Source: Geodermatophilaceae bacterium URHA0031
GTDB taxonomy: Bacteria > Actinomycetota > Actinomycetes > Mycobacteriales > Geodermatophilaceae
DNA: 64,000 bases
Assembly (NCBI GenBank): GCA_000620205.1
Contig: JHVP01000004.1
Coordinates: 186,001-250,000, forward strand
Reading direction: 5' to 3'
This document shows positions 8,311 to 18,000 of this stretch, one piece after another; the stretch's first letter is position 1; every line of letters starts with the position of its first letter. A program made the translations under genes and the position numbers. The notes below the pieces were generated by a model. That model was given only the letters and a program-made list of their open reading frames with translations. It did no database searches and was not told the DNA's origin.

Positions 8311-10764
8311 TCACAGCTCCAGGGACAGCACCGTGGGCAGGTCGACGGACGACCGGCCGACCAGCACCTCGTGCGTCCCGGCCGGCACGTGCCAGGCCGA
8401 CGCGGCAGTGTCCCAGCGGGCGAAGGCGTGCTCGTCCAGGACGACGGGGACGTCGGCGGACTCCCCCGGCGCGAGCCGCACGCCGGTGAACCCGGCCAGC
8501 CGGGCATCGACCTCACCGGGACCGCGCACGTAGACCTGGACGACCTCCCGCCCGGTGCGCCGGCCGGTGTTGGTGACACCGGCGGTCACCCCGACCCGTC
8601 GTGCGGCTCCGTCGCCGGTGGTGGTCAGCCGGGCGGCGCCGTGCTGCCACGTCGTCCAGCCGAGACCGGAGCCGAAGGCGAACCGCGGGGTCACCCCCGT
8701 CCGCTGCAGGTGGCGGTACCCGGTGGGCTCGGTGGCCGTGTAGTCCAGGGCCAGGTCGTCGTCGAGCTGCTCGCCCCACGTCGACCGGTCCTCGTCCCGG
8801 TGGGTCACGGTCACCGGCATCCGTCCGGCGGGCTCGGCGTCGCCGGCCAGGACGGCCGCCAGCGCCTCGCCGAAGCCCTGCCCGGGCAACCACGCGTACA
8901 GCACGGCGGCCACGCCGTCCGCCCACGGCGCGTCCACCGGCCGGCCGGCATTCAGGACGACGAGGGTGCGCGGGTTCACCGCGGCGACCGCGCGGATCAG
9001 CTCCACCTGCTCCACCGGCAGACCCGACGACGGCAGGTCGCGGCTCTCCCGCGAGGTCTCCAGCACGTCGCCGACCACGAGCACGACGGCGTCGGCCGTC
9101 GAGGCGGCGGCCACGGCCTGCTCCAGCGCGCCGGCCGGCTGGGGTGGCAGACACCCGACCGTGAGCGCCTGCACCCGGGCACCGGCCGAGACCATCTCGA
9201 CGACGACCGTCACCGGGACACCGGCGGTCAGGTCGACCCCGCCGGTGGTCATCTCCGCCCGGGCCACCTGCCCCATGACGTCACCCGGCTCGGGCGCGGG
9301 CCGGCGCGCGACCACCGTTCCGTCGACGGACACCGTGGTCGCCCCGGAGCCGCCACCACCGAACAGGTGCCGGCCGCTGGACTCGGGGGTGAAGACGGCC
9401 GTCAGCCGGAGAGACCCGGGCTCGGTCGTCGGTCCGGCACCCGGAACCGAGCCGAACCAGGCGAAGGCGGAGTCACCGCGGACCTCGGTGAGCACCGGGG
9501 CGCCGTCGCGGACGTGCTCGAGCAGGACCCCCGGGGTGCCGTCCGGTGTCGTGACAGCGAAGGAGCCGAGCGGCTCGGGACGGGTCCGGGCCACACCGGG
9601 CTCGTGCACCACCTCGCAGGAACCGCCGAACCGGGCCCGCACCGCGTCCAGCGGCGTCGCGACGTCCCCGGCCGGGCGCACCCGGCCGAAGGTGGCGCCC
9701 TGGTAGGCGGGCCGCGCCGCGTTCGGGCCGATGACCGCCAGCCGGCCGAGGGACGACGGGGTCAGCGGCACCAGGTCGCCGTCGTTGCGGAGCAGGACGA
9801 AGGACGCCGTGGCGACGTCGGCGAGCAGACCGGGGGCCTCGTCGGCGGGGACGTGCGCCTCCGGGGCGGTCGCCTGCCGCTGCGACCCCGCCAGGGCACC
9901 GACCCGGTCGGCCAGGCGCAGCAGCCGGGTCACCGAGTCGTCCACCCGCTGCTGGGGCACGGCGCCGGCGGCGACCGCGTCGGCCAGCCGGGGCCCGAGG
10001 TGGATCGCCGGGCCGGGCATCTCCAGGTCCAGGCCGGCGAGTGCCGGGCCCAGGGTGTCCTTGAGCGCGAAGTAGTCCGAGACGACCAGGCCGTCCCAGC
10101 CCCACTCCTCCTTCACGATGCGCAGCAGCTCGGGGTGGGCCGTGCACGGGACGCCGTTGAGCCGGTTGTAGGCGGCCATCACCGCCCACGCGCCCGCGTC
10201 CCGCAGAGCGAGCTCGAACGGGCGCAGGTACACCTCGCGGAGGGTCGCGTCATCGACCCTCGCGCTCATCCGCTGCCGCTCGGTCTCGGTGTCGTTCGCG
10301 ACCAGGTGCTTGGGGCACGAGGCCACCCCCTGGCTCTGCAGGCCCGTGACGAAGGACGCGCCCAGCACGCCGGCCAGCATCGGGTCCTCGGAGTACATCT
10401 CGAAGGTCCGCCCGGACAGGCCGGTCCGCGCCAGGTTGAGGTTCGGCGCGTAGACCGCGGCGTAGCCCCGGCGCACCGCCTCCGAGCCCTGCGCGAGGGC
10501 CACCGCCCGGACCCGCTCGGGGTCCCAGGTGGCGCCGAGCGCGGTGCCGCAGGGCAGCAGCAGCGCGGTCTCGCGCTCGTCGAAGGTGTGGCTGACCAGC
10601 CCGAGGGGACCGTCGCCCATGATCATGGTCGACAGACCCGCCTCGGGTGCGGGCAGCGTGCTCCACCCGCTCTCCCCCGCGGTCAGCTCGGCCCGGCGTT
10701 GCGGGTCCAGCCGGGACAGCGCCGCCGGGACGAGGTCGTCCCGCGTGTCCGGGAGCGCGGTCAC
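8311..10764 (-). CDS. Glycoside hydrolase family 3 beta-glycosidase with PA14-like insert
   Basis: 817 residues, no signal peptide, so probably cytoplasmic. The GH3 N-terminal barrel has DGPLGLV, YAPNLNLART, the KHLVAND block and the nucleophile motif GLVVSDYF (Asp of SDY). The second domain has LLRNDGDLVPL, and a PA14-like insert around FGGGGSGATTVSVDGTVV. The probable acid/base Glu lies in SRESRDLPSSGLP. A C-terminal fibronectin-III-like domain ends the protein (GREVVQVYVRGPG...RLAPGESADVPV). It removes beta-linked glucose or xylose from imported glycosides; substrate specificity cannot be read. GTG 10764 overlaps the stop of the LLM gene (GTGA), so it is the third gene of the flavin reductase-LLM-GH3 operon. 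Confidence 0.92.
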   Translation of the reverse strand: MTALPDTRDDLVPAALSRLDPQRRAELTAGESGWSTLPAPEAGLSTMIMGDGPLGLVSHTFDERETALLLPCGTALGATWDPERVRAVALAQGSEAVRRGYAAVYAPNLNLARTGLSGRTFEMYSEDPMLAGVLGASFVTGLQSQGVASCPKHLVANDTETERQRMSARVDDATLREVYLRPFELALRDAGAWAVMAAYNRLNGVPCTAHPELLRIVKEEWGWDGLVVSDYFALKDTLGPALAGLDLEMPGPAIHLGPRLADAVAAGAVPQQRVDDSVTRLLRLADRVGALAGSQRQATAPEAHVPADEAPGLLADVATASFVLLRNDGDLVPLTPSSLGRLAVIGPNAARPAYQGATFGRVRPAGDVATPLDAVRARFGGSCEVVHEPGVARTRPEPLGSFAVTTPDGTPGVLLEHVRDGAPVLTEVRGDSAFAWFGSVPGAGPTTEPGSLRLTAVFTPESSGRHLFGGGGSGATTVSVDGTVVARRPAPEPGDVMGQVARAEMTTGGVDLTAGVPVTVVVEMVSAGARVQALTVGCLPPQPAGALEQAVAAASTADAVVLVVGDVLETSRESRDLPSSGLPVEQVELIRAVAAVNPRTLVVLNAGRPVDAPWADGVAAVLYAWLPGQGFGEALAAVLAGDAEPAGRMPVTVTHRDEDRSTWGEQLDDDLALDYTATEPTGYRHLQRTGVTPRFAFGSGLGWTTWQHGAARLTTTGDGAARRVGVTAGVTNTGRRTGREVVQVYVRGPGEVDARLAGFTGVRLAPGESADVPVVLDEHAFARWDTAASAWHVPAGTHEVLVGRSSVDLPTVLSLEL

Positions 10765-11861
10765 CGCGAGGTGAACTTCGGCATGACGTCGGTGGAGAAC
10801 AGCTCCATGGAGCGCTTGCCCCACGCCACCCGCTCCGGGGTCAGCGTCCCGCCGAGGAAGCCGCCCAGGATGTTGCCGATGCCGACGTCGCGGACCTCGG
10901 CGAGGTGGTCGGCGACGGTGGACGGGCTCCCCCACAGGCACCAGGTCTTCTGCCAGCCGGGGTTGCGGCCGTCGTGCACCGGCCCGAGCTCGACGCCACT
11001 GATCTGCTCGGCGGCCTTGTTGGCGGCGTGCTCGCGCTCCACGGCGGCCTGGTAGAGGTCGATGATCTGGCCGAACTCGTCCTCGGCCTGGGCGTCGGTC
11101 TCCGCCACGTGCACGTGCTGGTAGGTGTGGGTGGTCCAGTCCAGGGCGAAGTCGACGCGCTCCTGCGGGTGCCCGGCGGCCTCCAGCGCCTCGCGGTAGG
11201 CGGTGAAGTAGCGGCGCAGGTGCGGGAGCGGGTCGCCGTCGTCAAGCGTCGGCGGCGTGAAGGCCGGGATGAAGGCCGGCTGGCCCTTCTCCGCGGCCCG
11301 CTGGACGCTGGCCGGGCGGAGCGCGACCGACATGATCTGCGGCCCGTCGGGCGACCAGGCCGCCGGCGCGATGCGGGAGACGACCGCGCCCTTGTAGTGC
11401 CCGTTGTCGAAGACCACCGGCTCGTCCCCGGGCTGCTTGGCCCACAGCTGCTCGACGATGGAGATGTTGGAGTCGGTGAGGGTCTTGGTGTCCTTGTAGT
11501 TGACGCCGAGACCGATCATCTCCTCCGGCGTGGTCCCGGAGCCGATGCCCACCAGGACCTTGCCGTCGGTCAGCTGGTCGATCAGGTTGAGCCGCTCGGC
11601 GAACCGGACCGGGTGGTGCAGCGGGATGGTCTGCACCGAGAAGCCGAAGTACAGCCGGGGCAGCTTGGCCGCCAGGTAGGCGGCGAACATCATCGGGTCG
11701 CTGGCCGGGGGCGCGTACCCGGTGAAGTGGTGGTCGGGCAGGAAGACGGCGTCGAAGCCGAGCCGCTCGGCGTCCACGGCGTTGGCGACCATCGCGTCCA
11801 TGACCGTGCGGTCCTCGGCCGGGCCGGCCGAGCGGGTCGTGAGGAAAGCGGAGAAGTGCAC
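10761..11861 (-). CDS. LLM class flavin-dependent monooxygenase (bacterial luciferase-like)
   Basis: 366 residues. The luciferase-like barrel is visible from MHFSAFLTTRSAG, then RLGFDAVFLPDHHF, FSVQTIPLHHPVRFAERLNLIDQL, GKVLVGIGSGTTPEEM and a C-terminal WGSPSTVADHLAEV. These enzymes use reduced flavin (FMNH2 or F420H2) to oxygenate or reduce small molecules. It lies 63 bp after a flavin reductase fusion gene and just before GH3, so a two-component FMN monooxygenase acting on a released aglycone is the simplest reading. An operator copy lies upstream of the operon at 13099. The substrate is unknown. Confidence 0.88.
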   Translation of the reverse strand: MHFSAFLTTRSAGPAEDRTVMDAMVANAVDAERLGFDAVFLPDHHFTGYAPPASDPMMFAAYLAAKLPRLYFGFSVQTIPLHHPVRFAERLNLIDQLTDGKVLVGIGSGTTPEEMIGLGVNYKDTKTLTDSNISIVEQLWAKQPGDEPVVFDNGHYKGAVVSRIAPAAWSPDGPQIMSVALRPASVQRAAEKGQPAFIPAFTPPTLDDGDPLPHLRRYFTAYREALEAAGHPQERVDFALDWTTHTYQHVHVAETDAQAEDEFGQIIDLYQAAVEREHAANKAAEQISGVELGPVHDGRNPGWQKTWCLWGSPSTVADHLAEVRDVGIGNILGGFLGGTLTPERVAWGKRSMELFSTDVMPKFTSR

Positions 11862-11924
11862 GTCGACCTCCAGGTCGGGTGGGCGGGGTGGGCGAGCTGG
11901 GTGGGCGGGTGGGTCGGCGGGACG

Positions 11925-13082
11925 TCAGGTGCTGAGCAGGTCCGAGGCGCGGGCCGCCCCGGCGAGCAGGCGGTCCAGGCAGGACCGCAGACGCTGCGGC
12001 GTCTCGGACCCGATGAAGCCGATGAGGTGGAAGCTGAGCAGGACCGAGCCGTCCGCGCCGCGCACGGGGGCGGCCAGCGACGCCACGTCGGTGAGCTGGT
12101 CGAAGGGGGTGTGCAGCCGGGGCTCCGGAGCCCGCTGCTGCATGCGGCGCAGCACCTCGGCCACCCCGTCGGGCCGGTCGTGGTCGACCACGGACCGCTC
12201 GAAGAGCTCGGCGTCCTGCTGCCCGGTCGTGACCTGGTAGCCCAGGGAGCGCACCGCCTCGAGCTCCGCCATCGCGACGGCGGGGTCGCTGGTCCCGGTG
12301 AGCCGCCGGCCACGGTCCAGCCAGGCCATCTGCTCGACCGTCCCGGCCCAGGCCACGAACAACGGCGCGATGGGCGCGGCCAGCGGGAACGCGGTGCCCA
12401 CGCGGGTGTCGCTGCCCCCCGGGGCGGCGCCGATGCCCGCCGCGGCCAGGGCGACCACCGAGTTGCCGACGGCGGCACTGACCAGGCACTCCAGGCCGAG
12501 GTCCCGGGAGACCGTCTCCGCCTCGGGACGGACCAGGTCGGCCAGCCGCAGCTGGTCGGCGAACTCGGGACGCTCGGTCTGGATCGAGGGCAGGTGCGGG
12601 GACCCGTAGCCACCCCGGACGAACAGCAGTGGCAGGCCGGCGTCCTCCGGGACGCCCAGGTCGCGGACCCGGCCGAGGACCATGTCGTGGTCACCGGCGG
12701 GCAGCACGGCGTCGACGTCGCAGTCGACCCACAGCACGGTCCCGGCCAGCCGGGGGCTCCCGCCCGCCGTGTCCCCGGCCCCGTGGACGTCGAAGCGGTC
12801 GGTGGCCTTGGTGACGAAGGCGCGGCAGACGTGCTCCTGCCCCGCGCCGAGCACGTTGACGCAGAAGCGGCCGGCGGCCTGGATCAAGGGCCAGGTGCTG
12901 CTGGTGCGGTCGGGCAGGAAGCCGACCAGCGGCGGGTCCAGGGACACCGAGGTGAAGGTGCCGACGACCATGCCGACCGGCGTGCCGTCGTCCTGGCGGG
13001 CGGTGATCACCGCGACCCCGGTCGGGTACCGACCCAGCGCGCGTCGGAAGTCCCGTGCCGCCAGCGGCGTCTCGGTCACCAT
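11925..13082 (-). CDS. Flavin reductase domain fused to an IclR-type effector-binding-like domain
   Basis: 385 residues. Residues about 8-165 form a flavin reductase/FMN-binding split barrel (HpaC-like): FRRALGRYPTGVAVITA, PVGMVVGTFTSVSLDPPLVGF, RFCVNVLGAGQEHVCRAF and DHDMVLGRVRDLG. Residues about 195-385 resemble the ligand-binding half of IclR regulators (LECLVSAAVGNSVVALAAAG, then RVGTAFPLAAPIAPLFVAWAG) but without any winged-helix DNA-binding part. The reductase would supply FMNH2 to the LLM enzyme encoded next. The sensor-like half could gate activity by substrate, which is inference. ATG 13082 lies 17 bp from the operator at 13099-13116, so binding there would block the promoter. Confidence 0.85.
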   Translation of the reverse strand: MVTETPLAARDFRRALGRYPTGVAVITARQDDGTPVGMVVGTFTSVSLDPPLVGFLPDRTSSTWPLIQAAGRFCVNVLGAGQEHVCRAFVTKATDRFDVHGAGDTAGGSPRLAGTVLWVDCDVDAVLPAGDHDMVLGRVRDLGVPEDAGLPLLFVRGGYGSPHLPSIQTERPEFADQLRLADLVRPEAETVSRDLGLECLVSAAVGNSVVALAAAGIGAAPGGSDTRVGTAFPLAAPIAPLFVAWAGTVEQMAWLDRGRRLTGTSDPAVAMAELEAVRSLGYQVTTGQQDAELFERSVVDHDRPDGVAEVLRRMQQRAPEPRLHTPFDQLTDVASLAAPVRGADGSVLLSFHLIGFIGSETPQRLRSCLDRLLAGAARASDLLST

Positions 13083-13098
13083 GGCCCCCAGATCAGAT

Positions 13099-13116
13099 TT
13101 AGAATCCGTGTTCTGA
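13099..13116 (-). promoter_or_regulatory. Candidate TetR operator, copy 2, nested in a longer palindrome
   Basis: TTAGAATCCGTGTTCTGA, the same motif as at 7303 and 19030. It is nested in a wider inverted repeat AGATCAGA (13090-13097) / TCTGATCT (13112-13119). It lies 17 bp upstream of the flavin reductase fusion gene and also in the space shared with the divergent NADP-binding gene (13259). Confidence 0.65.
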
Positions 13117-13258
13117 TCTGACTGTAGGTGGCCTGGGCCACAGGGTCAACACCCTCCGTGCAGCCGGTCCCGCGCGCCGCGCCGTCCTCTTGCCAGGTGC
13201 TTGAGAGTTGAAGATCCTGGGCGCACCGAGCCGATCACCACCGGACAGGGGGACCCCC

Positions 13259-13837
13259 GTGGCACACGTGAGCATCATCGGCACCGGCACCATGGGCCAG
13301 GCCATCGCCGGGGTCGTCCGGCAGGGCGGTTCCACCGTCGAACTGCTGGGCTCGGCCGACACCGACCAGCCGGTCACCGGCGACGTCGTCGTCCTGGCCG
13401 TCTACTACGGCGCCGTTCCCGACGTGATCGCCCAGCGCGGCGAGCAGCTCGCCGGCAAGGTCGTCGTCGACATCACCAACCCGATCGACACCGCGACGTT
13501 CGACGCCCTGGTCGTCCCGCCCGACGGCTCCGCCGCCGCGGAGATCGCCGCACGACTGCCCCGGTCACGCGTCGTGAAGGCGTTCAACACGACCTTCGCC
13601 GCCACCCTGGCCGCCGGCGCCCTCGGCGATCAGCCGACGACCGTGCTCATGGCCGGGGACGACGAGGAGGCCAAGTCGGCGCTGGCCGAGATCGTCACCG
13701 GCGCCGGCCTGCGGGCCCTCGACGCCGGTTCGCTGCGCCGGGCCCGCGAGCTGGAGGCGCTCGGCCTCCTCCAGATCACCCTCGCGGCCGGGGAGAAGAT
13801 CGGCTGGACCGGCGGCTTCGCCCTCGTCCCCCGCTGA
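13259..13837 (+). CDS. NADPH-dependent F420 reductase-like NAD(P)-binding protein
   Basis: 192 residues. N-terminal Rossmann motif VSIIGTGTMGQAIAGVV, then DVVVLAVYYGAVPDV, VVVDITNPID and VVKAFNTTFAATL, as in F420H2:NADP oxidoreductases and related NAD-binding proteins. GTG 13259 is chosen because AGGGGG lies about 8 bases upstream; an in-frame ATG at 13208 lacks such a site. It points away from the flavin reductase operon and shares its promoter region with the operator at 13099. It could supply reduced F420 or regenerate NADPH for the flavin enzymes nearby. It converges on the FAD monooxygenase gene. Confidence 0.8.
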   Translation: MAHVSIIGTGTMGQAIAGVVRQGGSTVELLGSADTDQPVTGDVVVLAVYYGAVPDVIAQRGEQLAGKVVVDITNPIDTATFDALVVPPDGSAAAEIAARLPRSRVVKAFNTTFAATLAAGALGDQPTTVLMAGDDEEAKSALAEIVTGAGLRALDAGSLRRARELEALGLLQITLAAGEKIGWTGGFALVPR

Positions 13838-13870
13838 GCCGGCCGCCCAAGATCCCCGGCGTCCGACCGC

Positions 13871-13904
13871 CCCGAGGGGCCACAATGGCCACTTCGGCCC
13901 CGGG
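13871..13904. terminator. Possible bidirectional hairpin between convergent genes
   Basis: Between the convergent genes ending at 13837 and 13909. GGGGCC and GGCCCC arms enclose a small GGCCA-CAA-TGGCC stem. There is no T-run, and its role as a terminator is inferred from position. Confidence 0.35.
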
Positions 13905-13908
13905 TCGT

Positions 13909-15021
13909 TCAGAGCGGCTCGGACAGCGCCGCCAGCGCATGGCCGGTGAGCTGGTGGTGCAGCGTCGGGTCCGCAGGCGGGTCGACCTCCCAGCGGGACA
14001 GCTGCAGCGACGTTTCCACCACCAGCCGGCAGCGCTCGAACCGGCGCTCGGTGAACGCCTGCAGGGCCGCTTCCACGGTGCCGCCCCGGCCCAGTTCCTC
14101 GGTGAGCACCACCGAGTCCTCGATCGCCATGCCGACGCCGTAGGCGATGTGCGGCGTCGTGGTGTGCGCGGCATCGCCGATGAGCACCACCCGGCCGCGG
14201 TGCCAGGGCGGTGGCAGCAGCATCGCGGCCAGCGCGCGGTGGTCGACGTCCGGCCGCAGCCGCTCGGCCACCAACGGGACCAGCCCGCCGAACGGCGTCA
14301 GCCGCTGGCGCAGCGCGGCCAGCCGTTGACCCTCCGGTACACGGGGGCCGCCGTCATCGGGCTGCAGGAACCACAGGTAGAGCTCGTCGTCGGCGATCGG
14401 GACGAGGCCGACCCGGCCCCGCGGGCCCAGGTCGGTCAGCAGGTAGCGGTCGACCTCGGCCGGCCGGGGCGCCGACACCCGCCAGATCAGCTGCCCGGCC
14501 CGCGTCGGCTCCGGCGCCGCCGGCAGCACCATGGCCCGGACGGTCGAGTGCAGGCCGTCGGCGCCGACGACGAGGTCGAACCGCTCGGTGCTGCCGTCGG
14601 TGAGATCGGCCTCGACGCCGCCCCCGAGATCGCGCAGGTCGGTGACCGACGTCCCGTAGCGGATCTCCGTGCCCTGCGTCGCGGCGAGCGCCTCGCTCAG
14701 GATGCCGGCCAGCGCGACCCGGGAGATGGCGACCATCGGCGGCGTCCCCGGGACCAGCGGCTCGGTGACCACCCGGTGGACGACCGTGCCGTCGGGCGCG
14801 CAGATGTCCACCGCCTCGTGCGAGAAGCCCCGTTCGACGACCGGGGCCAGCAGGCCCAGGGTGTGCAGCGCGCGCAACGGCGAGTTCTGCAGCGCCAGGC
14901 CGATGCCGACCGGCCGGTCGGTCTCCTCCCGCTCCAGCACCAGCGCCTCGACACCGGCCCGGCCGAGCGCGATGGCCGCCGTCGTCCCGGCCGGTCCGCC
15001 GCCGACGACGAGCGCCCTCAC
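13909..15021 (-). CDS. FAD-dependent aromatic monooxygenase (PHBH/UbiH/salicylate hydroxylase class)
   Basis: 370 residues. N-terminal dinucleotide-binding motif VVGGGPAGTTAAIALGRAG, an ISRVALAGIL region corresponding to the conserved Arg of FAD binding, LVVGADGLHSTVR (the DG motif) and VLIGDAAHTTTPHIAYG (second FAD motif), in the usual order. These enzymes hydroxylate phenolic rings with NAD(P)H and O2. GTG 15021 overlaps the stop of the GH106-like gene (GTGA). It is the last gene of the nucleoside hydrolase-GH106-monooxygenase unit, which fits hydroxylation of a phenol released from a rhamnosylated flavonoid. That substrate is inference. Confidence 0.9.
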   Translation of the reverse strand: MRALVVGGGPAGTTAAIALGRAGVEALVLEREETDRPVGIGLALQNSPLRALHTLGLLAPVVERGFSHEAVDICAPDGTVVHRVVTEPLVPGTPPMVAISRVALAGILSEALAATQGTEIRYGTSVTDLRDLGGGVEADLTDGSTERFDLVVGADGLHSTVRAMVLPAAPEPTRAGQLIWRVSAPRPAEVDRYLLTDLGPRGRVGLVPIADDELYLWFLQPDDGGPRVPEGQRLAALRQRLTPFGGLVPLVAERLRPDVDHRALAAMLLPPPWHRGRVVLIGDAAHTTTPHIAYGVGMAIEDSVVLTEELGRGGTVEAALQAFTERRFERCRLVVETSLQLSRWEVDPPADPTLHHQLTGHALAALSEPL

Positions 15022-18000
15022 GCCGGCACCTCCAGGACCACCGGCCCGGTCAGGCCGGCGGTCTGCACCGGTGCATCGGCGGCGTACACGCCCGCCACCG
15101 GGGCGAAGACCTCTCCGGTCGGCGCCGCCGCCTCGGCGATCAGCCGGTTCATCCAGGCGTTGGCCACCTCGACCTCGATGGTGTTCCGCCCCGGTCGCAG
15201 TGCACCGGTGACGTCGATCCGCCAGGGCGCCGTCCAGACGATGCCCCGGTCGGTGCCGTTGACCCCCACCCGGGCCAGGTCGCCGACCTCGCCGAGGTCG
15301 AGGACCGCCGGCCCGTCGACCGGCCCGTCGAGGTGGACCTCGGTCGTGTAGGTGCCGGTCCCGGCGAACCCGGCCGCGGCGGGCCCGAGACCGGTCCACG
15401 GCCGGGGCCCGTCGGTCAGCACGGTCTCCAGGACGCCGGGCAGGGTGAGCCGCCACTCGCCGTCCAGCGGTCGCCGCACGACCGGACGGGACGGCGGCTC
15501 CGGGGGGTCGTCGGGGACGACGAACAGCGACCCGAGCGGTGGCAGGTCGACCCGCTCGCCCAGTGGAACGCGGGTCAGGGTGACCGGGTCCCAGCCGGCG
15601 AGCGGCGCACCCGTCGCCGTCTGCAGGGTCACCGTCACCGGCTCGGGCAGCGGGTTGGCCAGGAACACCACCTCCCCGGCCGGGGTCCGCCGGCCGATCC
15701 GCAGCAGCTCGGCGCCGTCGACGGTGAGCGGCGCCGGTCTCAGCGCTGCGGCGAGGTCGACGTCCGACACCCGGCCGGTGCCCCACAGCCGGTCGCACAG
15801 CGCCGCGTGCTCGGCGTCGTCGTCGGCGAGGGACGGCGACCCGGCCGGCCGCCGGCCGATGACGGTGGCCCCGGCCTCGACCAGCGCGGACAGGCAGCGC
15901 AGCGCGCGCACGGTCATCCGCTCGCTGGAGCCGCCGAGGTACAGCACCTGGTAGCGGGTCTCCCCCGCCGTCAGGTCGCCGTCCTCGACCGCGAACCGGT
16001 GCTCCAGCCCGTCCAGGTCGACGTAGTCGACGTCGAACCCGGCGGGGACGGTGCGGTCGGGCTCGTCGCCGAACAGCGCCGTCAGCGGTGCCTCCTCACC
16101 GACGAACACCGCGACGTCGACGGCGGGCACGCCCTGGTTGAGCAGCCAGGAGCACCGCGCCAGGTAGTCGACCCACGGACCGGCGAGGTCGGCCCACGGC
16201 TCGGTGCGGATGAACGCCTGGCCGAGGAACGGGGCCAGACCGATCCCGGGCGGCGGCACCTGTGTCGGCTGGTGCGGCGAGGTGTGCAGGCAGAACCGGG
16301 TGACGCCGAGGGCCAGCTCGAGGTCGGCGACGTGCTTGAGCCGCCGCGGGGTGTAGCTCCACGGCCGGTGGAAGGCGGTCATCGACTCGGCGCCGGTGAA
16401 CGCCTTGCCGTGCACGTGCGCCACCGAGGAGGCGCCCTTGAGGTCGGCCAGGTAGGTCGGCGCCGGCCGGCCGGTGCCGGCGTCGAACATCCACATCGCG
16501 CCCATCGGCACGTCGGCGTGGCTGCGCATGGCCAGGTCGTCGCCGAGCTGCGGGCGGTGGTCCTCCAGCGCCTCGGCGTAGTAGCTCAGGCCCCGGGCGT
16601 GCGCCTGGGCGGCCAGCATGCCGTAGTACTCACCGGCCACGAGGTCGGCGATGGTGCGCCGGTGGTCGTGCAGGAACCGGTCGGTGCGGGCGGTGTCGCC
16701 GACGACCAGCCCGGCCAGCGCCGGCAGCCACGGCAGCGGGTCGTAGCCGCGCAGCTCGGTGAACCGCTCGCGCAGCCGCTCGGTGGCGTTCTGCGCGCCG
16801 GACTCGATGCTGTCGCTGAGCAGCGCATCGAGGTCGGCGCCGTCGAACAGCGCCAGGTAGGTGTCCAGGTAGCGGCGCACCGGGTCGCCGTCGAGCTTGT
16901 CGACCTCCAGGCCGGTCGCCTCGGCCGGTGCCGGGCCGTTGGTCTGGCCGGTGAGCGACATGCCGAGGCGCAGCACGCGCCAGCGACCCGGGGGTGCATG
17001 CCAGCGCAGCACGCCGTCGGCGTCCAGCTGCCCGGTCAGGTCGACCACGGTGCCGGGGTCGATCGCCGGACCGGGCGCCGCCGGGTCGGTGTCCAGGGCG
17101 TAGTAGTCCGGCGCGGCGGCGAAGCCGGCCTTCAGCTCCGCCTGATGCACCCGCCCGCCGGCGAACAGCGAGAACTCCGAGACCCCGAACTCCGACACCC
17201 GGCGCAGGACCGGCGGCAGCCGCACGCCCTCGGCGAGCCGGGGCAGCGCCGTCTCCGCGGACTCGCCGGTCAGCACGAGACGGAACCGGCGGGCGGTGAC
17301 CGGGGCGAAGGCGACCGTGCGCACCGGCACGGCCTTCGCCGGGTCCTCCGGCGCGGCCAGCTCGGCGACCACCCGGTAGGTGCCGTCGTCGTCGCCGGCC
17401 TCCAGCACCGCCGTCGGCGGTGGCGCGGCGCCGAAGCCGCGCGGCCCGGGCAGGCCGACGGTGACCGCGGCGACGGTGACCGGCTCGTCGAAGACCTGCT
17501 CGAGCCAGGCGGTCGACCGGCCGTCGGGGTCGCGCGGCAGCGACACGGAGCAGGCGTAGCTGCCGTCGAGCAGCGCCGACCAGTCCCCCAGCGGCGCCGA
17601 GCCCGTGACGGAGGACGGCGCCAGCGGCTGTGCGACCTGGTCCGCCGGGACAGCGAGGGTCACCCAGTCCCGGGCGAACCGGTGGGCGTCGGGGTCGGCG
17701 CCCCAGCGCGGGCAGTCCTGGTACGGCCCCGCGACGTCCGGCAGCGGCGCCAGGATCTGCTCCACCGCGCCGCCGCCGTCCACGACCGTCTCGGACCAGA
17801 CCACCTTCTTCATCGCGTCGGCCGGCTCCACCCACGGCCCGCCGGCCGCACTCCAGCCCGCGGAGGTCGCGACGGCGAACTCCAGGCCCAGCCGCTGCGC
17901 GGTCTCCGTTGCCAGCCGGACGGCGTCCCGCCACTGCGCCGACCCGTGCTCCACCAGTTCCGGCACGACCTGGGGCGTGCCCATCCCGCCGTAGAAGAGC

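Noticed and set aside
8174-8314. N-terminal extension of the TetR gene to the GTG at 8314
   Set aside because: The GTGA overlap with GH3 is attractive, but the last part of the extension uses codons such as AGA, GGA, AGT and AGG and has no TetR features; a leaderless start at 8173 fits better.
8251-13121. Two very long plus-strand frames (over 800 codons each) opposite GH3, LLM and the flavin reductase fusion
   Set aside because: Composition is Arg/Gly/Val/Gln-rich with no recognisable domain; they mirror real genes on the other strand.
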